Source: an uncultured Pelagibacteraceae bacterium
GTDB taxonomy: Bacteria; Pseudomonadota; Alphaproteobacteria; Pelagibacterales; Pelagibacteraceae
Assembly (NCBI GenBank): GCA_902596355.1
Contig: CACJTS010000002.1
Location: 1-64,000, forward strand
Length of the DNA stretch: 64,000 nucleotides
Direction of reading: 5' to 3'
Shown here piece by piece: positions 42,195-50,520 of this stretch. Position 1 is the first letter of the stretch. Each line of letters starts with the position of its first letter. A program made the translations under genes and the position numbers. The notes beneath the pieces were generated by a model. The model was not told where the DNA came from. It saw nothing but the letters and a program-made list of their open reading frames with translations, and did not search any database.

Positions 42195-42806
42195 TTAATT
42201 CAACGTTTTTATATTAACCTTTTTTTTATCCTCATACATAAATATTTTAGTATCTTTTGTATCTATGTTCATCTCAACAACATCTGCTTTAAGTATATTT
42301 CCTTTATTCTTATAAGTTACTTTTTTTGAGATTGTCATTAAATTTCTTATCAAAGATAAATCTAAATAATCTCCTGTAATTATGTTATCTAAGTATTTGA
42401 TTATTACATTTTTTGAAAAAATAGTATCAAAATTATCACTATTGTATTTTCCATAATTAGAAGAAATATTAATTATGTTTGAATTATTTAATTTAATCTG
42501 ACCTTTAACCTCTGTTAGATAAACAATATTTGTGTTTGAAAATTCTATCTCTCCCTGAGAAGCATAAATTATGTATTCATTACCCTTTTTATCCTTTGTA
42601 GAAAAATTTACATCTTTAATAATATTTGAACTATATATTTCATCTTTTTCATCTTTTTCATCTTTTTCATTTTTTTCGTTATTTTCCTCTAAATTAATAT
42701 TCTCTTTTTTGGTAGAAATTTTCTCATTATTATTATTTTTTATTAGAAAGAATAAACTTGGAATTAATATTATAATTAAATAAATTATTAATTTTCTTCT
42801 CCTCAT
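42195..42806 (-). CDS. lptC: LptC-like LPS export protein
   Basis: A 203-residue bitopic protein: a membrane anchor at about residues 5-22, a long charged linker, and a beta-rich domain with the periplasmic pattern VNFSTKDKKGNEYIIYASQGEIEF and GKYNSDNFDTIFSKNVIIKY, as in LptC/YrbK, which passes LPS between LptB2FG and LptA. The linker contains a tandem EKD repeat, encoded by a 9-base DNA repeat. Its place between kdsD and lptB supports the call; sequence identity to LptC is weak by eye. Confidence 0.78.
   Translation of the reverse strand: MRRRKLIIYLIIILIPSLFFLIKNNNNEKISTKKENINLEENNEKNEKDEKDEKDEIYSSNIIKDVNFSTKDKKGNEYIIYASQGEIEFSNTNIVYLTEVKGQIKLNNSNIINISSNYGKYNSDNFDTIFSKNVIIKYLDNIITGDYLDLSLIRNLMTISKKVTYKNKGNILKADVVEMNIDTKDTKIFMYEDKKKVNIKTLN
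42641..42669 (-). repeat. 9-base tandem repeat inside lptC
   Basis: The unit CATCTTTTT (plus strand) occurs three times in a row at 42641-42667, then a degenerate copy. It encodes EKD repeats in the linker of the LptC-like protein. The unit length is a multiple of three, so copy-number change alters the linker length without breaking the frame. Confidence 0.85.
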
Positions 42807-43787
42807 TTAAGAAATATTTGATTTCAAAATCGTATGTACATGAATTACACCAATAGCAACTAGTGGTTTTTTCTTATTATTAACTATAAGAGATGTTATT
42901 TTCTTACTATTCATTATTGCCAAAGCTTTAGCAGCTAATTCATTTTTATCAATGCATACAGGCTTTTTAGTCATAATTTTTTTAACTGGTAGTGATTGAA
43001 AGCTTAATTTTTTTTCAGAAAACCTTCTAACTTGACCATCAGTAATTATACCTTGAATAATTTTTTTTCTATTTCTGACAATTAATATTCCTAATTTTTT
43101 CTGAGATAAAATTTTTAGTGCTTTATTCATTTTTAAATTTTCATCAACAAAAGGTATTTTGTTACCTGTTATCATTATATCCTCAACTGTTTTTAATTGT
43201 TTTCCAAGTGAGCCAGCAGGATGTAATTTTTTAAATTCAAGTTTTCCAAAATTTTTATTTTTCATAGATGCAATAGCAAGTGCATCACCTAAAGCTAATT
43301 GAGCGGTAGTACTAGAAGTTGGAACTATGCCGCCTGCCTCAATAACCTTTGGTATTAAAAGTTTAATATCAGAGGCTTTGTACAAAATAGAGTCTTTTTT
43401 AGATACCATGCCAATTAGTAATATTTTATTTCTATTAGCAAATTGAATTATATTTTTAAGTTCACTTGTTTCTCCTGAATTACTTATTAGTATTAAAACA
43501 TCTTTTTTTGAGATCATTCCCAGGTCTCCATGTGAAGCTTCGCTAGCGGAAAGATAAAATGATGGCGTTCCCACAGATGCAAGTGTTGCGGCAATTTTAG
43601 ATGCAATCAATCCACTCTTACCAACACCACACAAAATAACTTTAGAGGAACATTTTGAAATATTTACCACTGCATCGTTAAAAGAATTATTAATATTTTT
43701 TTTAAGTTTTTGTAATGCTTTAATTTCAAGATTAATTACATCTTTAGCAGTTGATATAAATTTTTTACTTTTCATTAATGAGACCAA
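42807..43787 (-). CDS. kdsD: D-arabinose 5-phosphate isomerase
   Basis: Makes arabinose 5-phosphate for KDO, the sugar linking lipid A to core. An N-terminal SIS domain contains CGVGKSGLIASKIAATLAS, SEASHGDLGM and ISNSGETSELKN; two CBS domains follow (MITGNKIPFVDENLKMNKAL and MTKKPVCIDKNELAAKAL regions). The length of 326 residues is as expected. It overlaps rnd upstream by 13 bases and leads into lptC, grouping KDO supply with LPS export; kdsB is elsewhere in this window. Confidence 0.95.
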   Translation of the reverse strand: MVSLMKSKKFISTAKDVINLEIKALQKLKKNINNSFNDAVVNISKCSSKVILCGVGKSGLIASKIAATLASVGTPSFYLSASEASHGDLGMISKKDVLILISNSGETSELKNIIQFANRNKILLIGMVSKKDSILYKASDIKLLIPKVIEAGGIVPTSSTTAQLALGDALAIASMKNKNFGKLEFKKLHPAGSLGKQLKTVEDIMITGNKIPFVDENLKMNKALKILSQKKLGILIVRNRKKIIQGIITDGQVRRFSEKKLSFQSLPVKKIMTKKPVCIDKNELAAKALAIMNSKKITSLIVNNKKKPLVAIGVIHVHTILKSNIS

Positions 43788-44395
43788 ATATCATCCTTAA
43801 ATAAGGCTAAGTCCAGTTCAACCCTAGTTTTCAAAAATTTTAAACAATCCTCATAAAGTTTAACTCTATTTTCTCTTTCAAGTATTTTGTACAATTCATC
43901 GTGAATTTTATGAAGATATATTACATCATTCGCACAATATTTTAATTGTGCTGGCGACAACTTCCCACCGAAGTCAGAGCTTTGAAACTGTTTACTAATA
44001 TCAATATTTATAAATTCTTTAATTAACGTTTTTAAAGAGTGGTTATCCGAGTAAGATCTTGCAAGTTTTGAAGCTATTTTGGTATCAAGCACATTTTTGG
44101 TTTCAGTTTTTAAATAATATTTAATGTGGGCCAAATCAGCACGAGAATAATGAAATATCTTTGTAATTTTTTCATCACTTAGTATTTTCACTAGGTTTGG
44201 AGCGTCATAATTATCTCTATTAAATTGAACTATATGTGCATCTGAATTTCCAGACGATATTTGAATTAGACATAGAGGATCTCGTCTTACATTAAGACCC
44301 ATAAATTCACCATCAACAGCTATTTGGTTGCCCAAATTTAGGTTTTCCGGTATATCCCCTTTGTGAAGCTGAATATTATTGTTCATTTTAAACAT
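43775..44395 (-). CDS. rnd: ribonuclease D-type 3'-5' exonuclease
   Basis: A 206-residue protein consisting of the DEDDy exonuclease domain only. The first motif is IAVDGEFMGL (Asp, Glu), the second FHYSRADLAHIKYYL (Asp), the third YCANDVIYLHKIHDEL with Tyr and Asp. The HRDC domain of E. coli RNase D is absent, as in many alphaproteobacterial versions. It trims stable RNA 3' ends. It is the first gene of the minus-strand block, divergent from the NDUFA9-like gene across about 26 bases. Confidence 0.9.
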   Translation of the reverse strand: MFKMNNNIQLHKGDIPENLNLGNQIAVDGEFMGLNVRRDPLCLIQISSGNSDAHIVQFNRDNYDAPNLVKILSDEKITKIFHYSRADLAHIKYYLKTETKNVLDTKIASKLARSYSDNHSLKTLIKEFINIDISKQFQSSDFGGKLSPAQLKYCANDVIYLHKIHDELYKILERENRVKLYEDCLKFLKTRVELDLALFKDDIWSH

Positions 44396-44421
44396 ATATA
44401 TATGAAAGCAAAAAATTGTCT

Positions 44422-45408
44422 ATGAAAGCTAAAAATGTTTTAATCTTTGGGTGTTCGGGCCAAATAGGCCGTTCAATTGTAAGAAAATTGACTAAAGATA
44501 ACTATACTGTAACTGCCGTTACTAGAAATATTCATCAGAAAGGTATTGTTTTAAAAACTCTTGGCAATGCAGGTTTTATTAACATTGTAGAGGCTAGTAT
44601 ATTTGATGAAAAAAAAATAAAAGAACTTTTTAAAAAGGCAGATATTTGCATAAATTTGGTTGGAATTTTGTATGAACAAAAAAAAGGTAGCACATTTAAA
44701 AATATTCATACTATTTTTCCTTCTATTTTAGCTAAACTATCTAAAGAATATAAACTTAAACATTTTATTCATTTATCAGCTTTAGGTATTAATGAGGCAG
44801 TAGACTCAGATTATGCTAAGAGTAAACTTGAGGGAGAAAATGAAATTTTGAAAAATTTTCCTTTAGCTACAATTTTGCGTCCTTCGATTGTATTTTCATC
44901 AGAGGACCAATTTACCTGTAATATGATGACCTTACTTAGTAGACTTCCTTTATTTCCCATCTATTATAATGGAAATACTAAATTTGCTCCAATACATTGT
45001 TCAGATTTAACTGATACTATTTATCACGTGATTTCAAATAATATCTATTCAAAAATTATAGAGTGTGTGGGACCAGAGATAATTACCTTCAAAGAGATAT
45101 TGCAAAGATTATTAAATCTTATTGATAAAAAAAGAATTTTGCTTCCTTTCCCTTTGCCCCTGGCAGAATTGACTGCAAGATTTTTTGAAATATTACCCAA
45201 ACCTTTGCTTACAAGAGATCAGTTAAGACTTTTAAAATATGATAATATTGCATCAGGAAAATATAAAACTAATTCGGACATAGGGATAATAAGTAAAAGA
45301 TATTTTAATGATGAAGTTAAAAAATATTCTTATATGTGGAGAGAGGGTGGACAGTTTTCTACAGAGAGGTATAAATCAAAAAATAATATAGAGGGTAAGC
45401 CTAATTAA
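44422..45408 (+). CDS. NDUFA9-like atypical short-chain NAD(P)-binding protein
   Basis: A 328-residue Rossmann-fold protein. The N-terminal FGCSGQIGRSIVRKL (usually FGGSGFIG) binds NAD(P). LVGILYEQKKGSTFKNIH and HFIHLSALGINEAVDSDYAKSK, with a Tyr-x-x-x-Lys-like AKSK, follow, and LRPSIVFSSEDQF matches the complex I NDUFA9/39-kDa branch of extended dehydrogenases. Alphaproteobacterial members are thought to help respiratory complex I or quinone biosynthesis. The ATG at 44422 is preferred over a TTG at 44416. It ends 1 base before the convergent gcrA stop. Confidence 0.82.
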   Translation: MKAKNVLIFGCSGQIGRSIVRKLTKDNYTVTAVTRNIHQKGIVLKTLGNAGFINIVEASIFDEKKIKELFKKADICINLVGILYEQKKGSTFKNIHTIFPSILAKLSKEYKLKHFIHLSALGINEAVDSDYAKSKLEGENEILKNFPLATILRPSIVFSSEDQFTCNMMTLLSRLPLFPIYYNGNTKFAPIHCSDLTDTIYHVISNNIYSKIIECVGPEIITFKEILQRLLNLIDKKRILLPFPLPLAELTARFFEILPKPLLTRDQLRLLKYDNIASGKYKTNSDIGIISKRYFNDEVKKYSYMWREGGQFSTERYKSKNNIEGKPN

Positions 45409-45409
45409 A

Positions 45410-45904
45410 TTAGGCTGATTGTATTTTTTTTCCAATAAACTCAGGAACTTCTTCTTTTTCTGTGATGTCATCTTTTTTACCTTTAGGTTGGTAAGCATAT
45501 AAAAGATGTAGTTTACAATAAGAAAAATCCTTCAGAGATGATCTTCCACAAAAATAAAATGATTTTTCGTCAGGATGACCAATTGGCCATTTACAAGAAT
45601 TTTCATCAAGTTCTTCTAATTGCTTTGGGTTTTCTGGCTCAAAATCTTTATCAATTATTAATGATCTAAACCTACTTTTACGTCCTTTTTTTGTTTGAAT
45701 ATTTTTTTCAGTTGTAGAGTTATTAAAATTTTGATTTGAGGTAGCCGATCTTGTTTTTATTTTTGCTGACAAGTTAAGTCTGTGAGCTTTACCAATAACT
45801 GCATTTCTACTTATTCCACCAATGATTTCAGCAATTTGACTTGCAGTATTACCTTTTCCCCAAAGCTCTTTTAATTTTGCTACTTTTTCATCAGTCCAAC
45901 TCAT
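45410..45904 (-). CDS. gcrA: GcrA cell-cycle regulator
   Basis: An alphaproteobacterial regulator that joins sigma70 RNA polymerase and stimulates promoters carrying methylated GANTC sites. The 164-residue protein opens with SWTDEKVAKLKELWGKGNTASQIAEIIGGISRNAVIGKAHRL, a diagnostic helix-turn-helix. The C-terminal part holds CKWPIGHPDEKSFYFCGRSS and YCKLHLLYAYQP, the cysteine-rich sigma-binding domain. ATG at 45904 is chosen over a TTG at 45910. A GACTC (GANTC) lies in its upstream gap at 45999. Confidence 0.95.
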   Translation of the reverse strand: MSWTDEKVAKLKELWGKGNTASQIAEIIGGISRNAVIGKAHRLNLSAKIKTRSATSNQNFNNSTTEKNIQTKKGRKSRFRSLIIDKDFEPENPKQLEELDENSCKWPIGHPDEKSFYFCGRSSLKDFSYCKLHLLYAYQPKGKKDDITEKEEVPEFIGKKIQSA

Positions 45905-46073
45905 AATCAATATCTAGTGTCTAATTTCTAAATTAGTACAATATACTGATATAAAATTAAATTAAACAATCAAAATATCAGAGTTATCAACAATAATAGA
46001 CTCAATTAAGTATATATGTTTTTCAATCCTAACTTGTATTAATAATTAAAATTTATAAAAACAAATTAAATTT

Positions 46074-47240
46074 ATGAGCTATTTAGCAAAAAATTATAAT
46101 AGAAAAAAAATTTCGTTTAAGTTTGGAAAGGGAAGCTATTTATATTCTATTAATAACAAAAAATATTTAGATTTTGTTCAAGGTATAGCTGTGAATTCTT
46201 TAGGGCACTCACATCCAAAATTAGTGAAAACGATAAAAGATCAGTCCAAAAAACTTTGGCACGTATCTAATGCTTTTCAAATTCCTGAAGGAGAAAAATT
46301 AGCAAAAAAGTTATGCCAAAAAACATTTGCTGATTATGTAATGTTTCAAAATAGTGGGGCTGAAGCTACTGAAGCAGCAATTAAAGTTGCTAGAAGATAT
46401 TTTTACTCAATAGGTAAACCAAATAAAAACAGAATTTTATGTATAAAAAATTCCTTCCATGGAAGAACTTTAGCAGCAATTTTTGCTAGTGGATCAAAGA
46501 AAATGACTGAGGGATTTGGTCCAAAAGTAACAGGTTTCGATCACTTCAGCTTTGGAGATCATAATTCTCTTAAAAAGAAAATTAATAAAAATACAGCTGC
46601 TATTATGGTTGAAACAATTATGGGTGAAGGTGGTATAAAAGTGATTCCAGATTGGTGTTTGAAAGAATTAAGAGCATTATGTAATAAGAAAAAAATATTA
46701 TTAATTCTTGACGAAGTTCAGTGTGGAATAGGAAGATCTGGTGATTTTTTTGCTTTTGAAAAATCTAAAGTAAAACCTGATATTGTGCCGATTGCAAAAG
46801 GAATAGGTGGAGGATTTCCTATAGGAGCAGTTTTAATGAATAAAAAAGTTGCCTCTGGCATGACACCAGGCACTCATGGATCAACATTTGGAGGGAACCC
46901 TTTGGCTATGTCTATTGGAAATACTGTAATGGATATCATATCTAATAAGAAATTTTTAAATAATGTAAAAAGTTTATCAAAATATTTTTTATTTAGACTA
47001 AATAAAATTCAGAAGAAATATCCAAATATTATTAAGCAAATAAGAGGTAAGGGGTTTTTGATTGGGATACAGTTATATAAAGATCAAACTGAATTTATAA
47101 AAAAATTGATGATTAATCGATTACTGACTATTCGAGCAGCTGAAAATGTCGTTCGTATTTTACCTCCATTAAATGTCAAAAAAAATGAAATAAATTTAGC
47201 AATAAAAATTATTGAAAAGGTCTGTTCCGAGGTAAAATAA
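46074..47240 (+). CDS. argD: acetylornithine aminotransferase
   Basis: A class III PLP aminotransferase of arginine synthesis (and often of the DapC step for diaminopimelate). Motifs: FVQGIAVNSLGHSHPKLV, FQNSGAEATEAAIKVAR, SFHGRTLAA, ILDEVQCGIGRSG, and IAKGIGGGFPIGA with the PLP lysine (about residue 242), then GTHGSTFGGNPLA. The length of 388 residues is standard. argF starts 1 base after its stop. If it also serves lysine synthesis it would complement dapD and dapE here. Confidence 0.95.
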   Translation: MSYLAKNYNRKKISFKFGKGSYLYSINNKKYLDFVQGIAVNSLGHSHPKLVKTIKDQSKKLWHVSNAFQIPEGEKLAKKLCQKTFADYVMFQNSGAEATEAAIKVARRYFYSIGKPNKNRILCIKNSFHGRTLAAIFASGSKKMTEGFGPKVTGFDHFSFGDHNSLKKKINKNTAAIMVETIMGEGGIKVIPDWCLKELRALCNKKKILLILDEVQCGIGRSGDFFAFEKSKVKPDIVPIAKGIGGGFPIGAVLMNKKVASGMTPGTHGSTFGGNPLAMSIGNTVMDIISNKKFLNNVKSLSKYFLFRLNKIQKKYPNIIKQIRGKGFLIGIQLYKDQTEFIKKLMINRLLTIRAAENVVRILPPLNVKKNEINLAIKIIEKVCSEVK

Positions 47241-47241
47241 C

Positions 47242-48171
47242 ATGAAACATTTCATTAATTTAAAAGATATAACGGCAAAAGATCTAAGAAAGATCATTAC
47301 CGATGCTAAAAGAAGAAAAAGCTTAAGAAAAAAACTAAGCACTCTTGAGGTTGATAAAGGAGCACCTCTTAAGGGAAAGATTTTGATACAGATGTTCGAA
47401 AAGGCAAGTTCACGAACAAGAATTAGTTTTTATTTAGCAATAAAACAGCTGGGAGGTGGCACTTTAACTTTACGTTCTAATGAACTTCATCTAGGTCAAG
47501 GAGGAGAAAGTATCGCTGATACTGCCAAAATTCTTTCCACTTATGGTGATGGATTTATGCTTAGAACCGACAGTGATAAAAAAGTTGAAAATTTTGAAAA
47601 ATATTTATCAATACCCATAATTAATGGTTTAAGCCCCTCATCTCATCCAACTCAGGTTTTATCAGACGTTTTTACAGTTGAAGAAATAAAGAAGAAACCC
47701 ATATCTAAATTAAATATTTGCTGGATAGGTGACTCTAATAATGTTTTGGATAGCTTGATAGCTGCATCAGTTAAGTTTTCTTTCAAACTAAGCATTGGTT
47801 GTCCAAAAAAATTTGAACCAGGAAAAGAAGTTAGAACTTGGGTTAAAAGAAATAATAAAAAAATTTATATTTATAATGATGCTAAAAAAGCAGTATCTGG
47901 CGCTGATGTAATTTTTTCTGATAAAGTCATTTCTTTAAATGACAAAGTTAATAAGAAGAATAAAATACAATCTTTTAAAAATTTTAAAATTGATAAAAAA
48001 TTAATGAGTTATGCAAAAAAAAGTTGCATTTTTTTACATTGTTTGCCTAGAGGTGATGAGGTCAGTGATGATGTTTTTTTAGGTAAAAAATCACATGTTT
48101 GGCAACAAGCTCTTAACAGAGTTCATGTCCAAAAAAGTATTTTATTGTATTGTTTTGGAAAATTAAGGTAG
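47242..48171 (+). CDS. argF: ornithine carbamoyltransferase
   Basis: Makes citrulline from ornithine and carbamoyl phosphate. The carbamoyl-phosphate motif appears as EKASSRTRISF (usually STRTR), followed by NGLSPSSHPTQVLSD and the ornithine-side FLHCLPRGDEVSDDV with the catalytic Cys. The usual LRSNELHLGQGGESIADTA segment is close to the family (usually GRGE...DTA). It is 309 residues long and forms the argD-argF operon. Its 3' end overlaps the convergent cytochrome gene by 9 bases. Confidence 0.95.
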   Translation: MKHFINLKDITAKDLRKIITDAKRRKSLRKKLSTLEVDKGAPLKGKILIQMFEKASSRTRISFYLAIKQLGGGTLTLRSNELHLGQGGESIADTAKILSTYGDGFMLRTDSDKKVENFEKYLSIPIINGLSPSSHPTQVLSDVFTVEEIKKKPISKLNICWIGDSNNVLDSLIAASVKFSFKLSIGCPKKFEPGKEVRTWVKRNNKKIYIYNDAKKAVSGADVIFSDKVISLNDKVNKKNKIQSFKNFKIDKKLMSYAKKSCIFLHCLPRGDEVSDDVFLGKKSHVWQQALNRVHVQKSILLYCFGKLR

Positions 48172-48702
48172 CGGCAGAGGGCTGTCTGAATTTTCATTAA
48201 GATATTTTATTACAGATGCTCTATCTTTTTCTTTTCTAAGACCTGCATAAGCCATCTTTGTTCCCTTAACCCATTTAGCGGGTTTAATCAAAAATCCATT
48301 TAGTTCTTCAAAGGACCAATTCTTATCATACGCTGCTAAAGCTTTAGAATATTTATAATCCTCAATCGCTCCAACTTTCCTACCTACCACATTATATAAT
48401 GCTGGACCTATAGCATTCTTTCCACCTTTAACAATTGAATGACAAGCTGCACATTTTTTAAAAACTTTCTCACCATGAGCAACATCTCCCATTGCCATTA
48501 ATGCTACTATATCAATTTTGTCTGATGTAGTGCTTGAGCTAGTTGTAGATACAGTGGTTGCAGTTTCTACCTCAACTGAGTAACCAGGTGTTTTAGGTTT
48601 TTCTACACTAAATATAACATCAGATAATTTCCCAATACCTATTATAAGTAGGGCAACCATTAAAACTGCAGCAACTATTTTGTTTATTTCAAAAGAATCC
48701 AT
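48163..48702 (-). CDS. membrane-anchored cytochrome c (CycM type)
   Basis: A 179-residue class I cytochrome c. An N-terminal transmembrane anchor spans about residues 9-27, a Thr/Ser-rich linker follows, then the heme-binding motif KKCAACHSI and GPALYNVVGRKVG. The axial methionine is in KWVKGTKMAYAGL. It probably carries electrons between complex III and terminal oxidase in the periplasm, as CycM does in other alphaproteobacteria. The roughly 112-base gap to kdsB upstream should hold divergent promoters. Confidence 0.93.
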   Translation of the reverse strand: MDSFEINKIVAAVLMVALLIIGIGKLSDVIFSVEKPKTPGYSVEVETATTVSTTSSSTTSDKIDIVALMAMGDVAHGEKVFKKCAACHSIVKGGKNAIGPALYNVVGRKVGAIEDYKYSKALAAYDKNWSFEELNGFLIKPAKWVKGTKMAYAGLRKEKDRASVIKYLNENSDSPLPLP

Positions 48703-48814
48703 TTTTCTAAATTTTGTAATGAACGTATAACATGATAAATTAAAAAAAAGCTAAAATTTAATGTATAAATTTGCCTCTACAGTTGTTTAATGGGTATAAT
48801 AAATTGAAAATATA

Positions 48815-49546
48815 ATGAAAACTTTAGTAATTATCCCCTCTAGAATGTCCGCAACTAGGCTACCAGGCAAACCTTTATTTAAAATAAACGGTTTATCAAT
48901 TATTTCACATGTATCTAAAAAAGCAGAACAAGCCAATATTGGTGATGTAATTGTAGCAACCGAAGACCAAGAAATAGTTGATGATGTAAAAGAAAATGGT
49001 TTCAATGCTATTTTAACTAGTAATCAACACAAAACAGGTACGGATAGAATTTATGAGGCATTAAAAAAGTCAAATATTAAAGATGTTGATTTAGTTATGA
49101 ATTTACAAGGGGATGAACCAGCAATCGATATTGATGACATAAAAAGTTTAAATGACAAAATGGTAAAAAATAATTGTAATTTAGGAACTCTTGCCGCAAA
49201 AATAAAAGATAATAAAAACCTCAAGAATGAAAATATTGTTAAGGTCATTACTCAAAAAAGCTTAGATAAGTATCATTTTCCAAAGGCAGTATACTTTTCA
49301 AGAAAATCTGAGCAGATAGATAATATTTATCACCATATTGGAATTTATTGTTACTCAAGAGATTGTCTTGAAAAATTTGTTCAATTGGATCAATCCAAAA
49401 ATGAAATAGAAAATCGGTTAGAGCAGTTAAGAGCGTTAGATAATAATATTGATATAAATGTTTCACTTGCTAAATCATCTCCAATGGGAGTAGATACTGA
49501 GGAAGATTATCTGGCCTTAAAAAAATTAATGGAATATAAGAATTGA
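48815..49546 (+). CDS. kdsB: 3-deoxy-manno-octulosonate cytidylyltransferase
   Basis: Activates KDO as CMP-KDO for lipid A assembly. The 243-residue protein starts LVIIPSRMSATRLPGKPL, the CTP-binding signature, followed by VIVATEDQEIVD, LVMNLQGDEPAI with the metal-binding Asp, and YHHIGIYCYSRDCLEKF. It ends in GVDTEEDYLALKKLM. The stop codon overlaps the pheA ATG (ATGA-type overlap). Confidence 0.96.
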   Translation: MKTLVIIPSRMSATRLPGKPLFKINGLSIISHVSKKAEQANIGDVIVATEDQEIVDDVKENGFNAILTSNQHKTGTDRIYEALKKSNIKDVDLVMNLQGDEPAIDIDDIKSLNDKMVKNNCNLGTLAAKIKDNKNLKNENIVKVITQKSLDKYHFPKAVYFSRKSEQIDNIYHHIGIYCYSRDCLEKFVQLDQSKNEIENRLEQLRALDNNIDINVSLAKSSPMGVDTEEDYLALKKLMEYKN

Positions 49547-50379
49547 TGAGTAAAATTTATTTTCAAGGAACCTTTGGTGCATATTCTCATTTAGCAGCTC
49601 TTTCAATCGATCCTAAAGCTGAGATCTTGCCATGTAAAACTTTTGATGAGTGCTTTAACAAAGCCTCAGAAGAACCAGAAAGCAGAATAATAATACCAGA
49701 GTCTAATAGAATTACAGGTAACATTGGTATTGAATATTTAATTTTTAAACACAGGCTTAATATTTATAAAGAGCACTTTCAAAAAATTGAGCATAATTTA
49801 TTAGGACAGCCTGGAGTAAAACTAAAAGATATTAAAGAGGTATATTCTCATGCACAAGGACTGTCTCAGTGTTCAAAATTTATAAAAGATAATAATTTAG
49901 CAGAACACATTAGAGCAGATACTGCTGGATCTGCTGAAATGATTGCTAAAACAAAAGACGCTAAGCAATCAGCTATAGCATCTTCATTAAGTGCTGAAAT
50001 TTATGGTTTGGAAGTAATTAAAAAAAATATAGAAAACGAAAGTGGAAATTTGACAAGGTTTTTGGTTATGGGAAAAAATATTTCTCAACCAGAATTTGAA
50101 GACAAAACTTATATTACTTCTTTTTTATTTAAATTAAAAAGTAAACCGGCGGCACTATATCAAGCACTAAGTGGCCCTTCCTTGAATGGGGTAAATTTAA
50201 CTAAATTACAAAGTTATCCTGTGAAGAATAGTTTCGATTCTTATTTTTTCTTATGTGATTTGGATGGACATATAGAAGATCCAAAAGTTCAAAAATCTCT
50301 TGAAGAGTTAGGTCTACATTGTGAGGATTTTCACGTTCTAGGTGTTTTTGAAGCAGATAGTTTGAGACAAAAAAAATAA
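49546..50379 (+). CDS. pheA: prephenate dehydratase
   Basis: Converts prephenate to phenylpyruvate for phenylalanine. The catalytic domain has FQGTFGAYSHLAAL, an ESNRITGNIGIEYL segment, YSHAQGLSQCSKFI, and the ENESGNLTRFLVMG motif with the catalytic threonine. The C-terminal ACT domain (KLKSKPAALYQAL ... LTKLQSYPVKNSF, close to the usual LTKIESRP) binds phenylalanine for feedback. There is no chorismate mutase domain, so it is the monofunctional form of 277 residues. ATG at 49546 is preferred to a TTG at 49543. Confidence 0.95.
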   Translation: MSKIYFQGTFGAYSHLAALSIDPKAEILPCKTFDECFNKASEEPESRIIIPESNRITGNIGIEYLIFKHRLNIYKEHFQKIEHNLLGQPGVKLKDIKEVYSHAQGLSQCSKFIKDNNLAEHIRADTAGSAEMIAKTKDAKQSAIASSLSAEIYGLEVIKKNIENESGNLTRFLVMGKNISQPEFEDKTYITSFLFKLKSKPAALYQALSGPSLNGVNLTKLQSYPVKNSFDSYFFLCDLDGHIEDPKVQKSLEELGLHCEDFHVLGVFEADSLRQKK

Positions 50380-50389
50380 GAATCTTTTC

Positions 50390-50419
50390 TTGTAGATTGG
50401 AAATTTTAACTGCTATAAT
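50390..50419 (+). promoter_or_regulatory. probable promoter of 4.5S RNA
   Basis: A TATAAT at 50414-50419 matches the consensus -10 box exactly and stands 6 bases before the first base of the 4.5S RNA stem. A TTGTAG at 50390-50395 lies 18 bases upstream as a -35 candidate. Confidence 0.7.
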
Positions 50420-50425
50420 AGATAT

Positions 50426-50510
50426 GGAGGCTAGAGGTGGATGCTGCTTGAACTCGACCAGATCTTAACGGAAGCAGTCGTAGAGACAGTTATTCAGGTT
50501 CTAGTCTCCT
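50426..50510 (+). ncRNA. ffs: signal recognition particle 4.5S RNA
   Basis: About 85 bases forming one long hairpin. The ends GGAGGCTAGA and TCTAGTCTCC pair almost completely. The central part keeps the conserved Ffh-binding loop: CGACCAG on one side and GGAAGCAGTCG on the other, flanking a short apical loop. It sits immediately before dnaX, as in other alphaproteobacteria (ffs-dnaX-ybaB-recR). With Ffh it directs ribosomes to the membrane. Confidence 0.88.
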
Positions 50511-50520
50511 AGTTAAATAT

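Noticed and set aside
44399-44437. Near-duplicate ATGAAAGC(A/T)AAAAA at the start of the NDUFA9-like gene
   Set aside because: A short AT-rich duplication; only the second copy begins the conserved Rossmann protein, and the first has no continuation.
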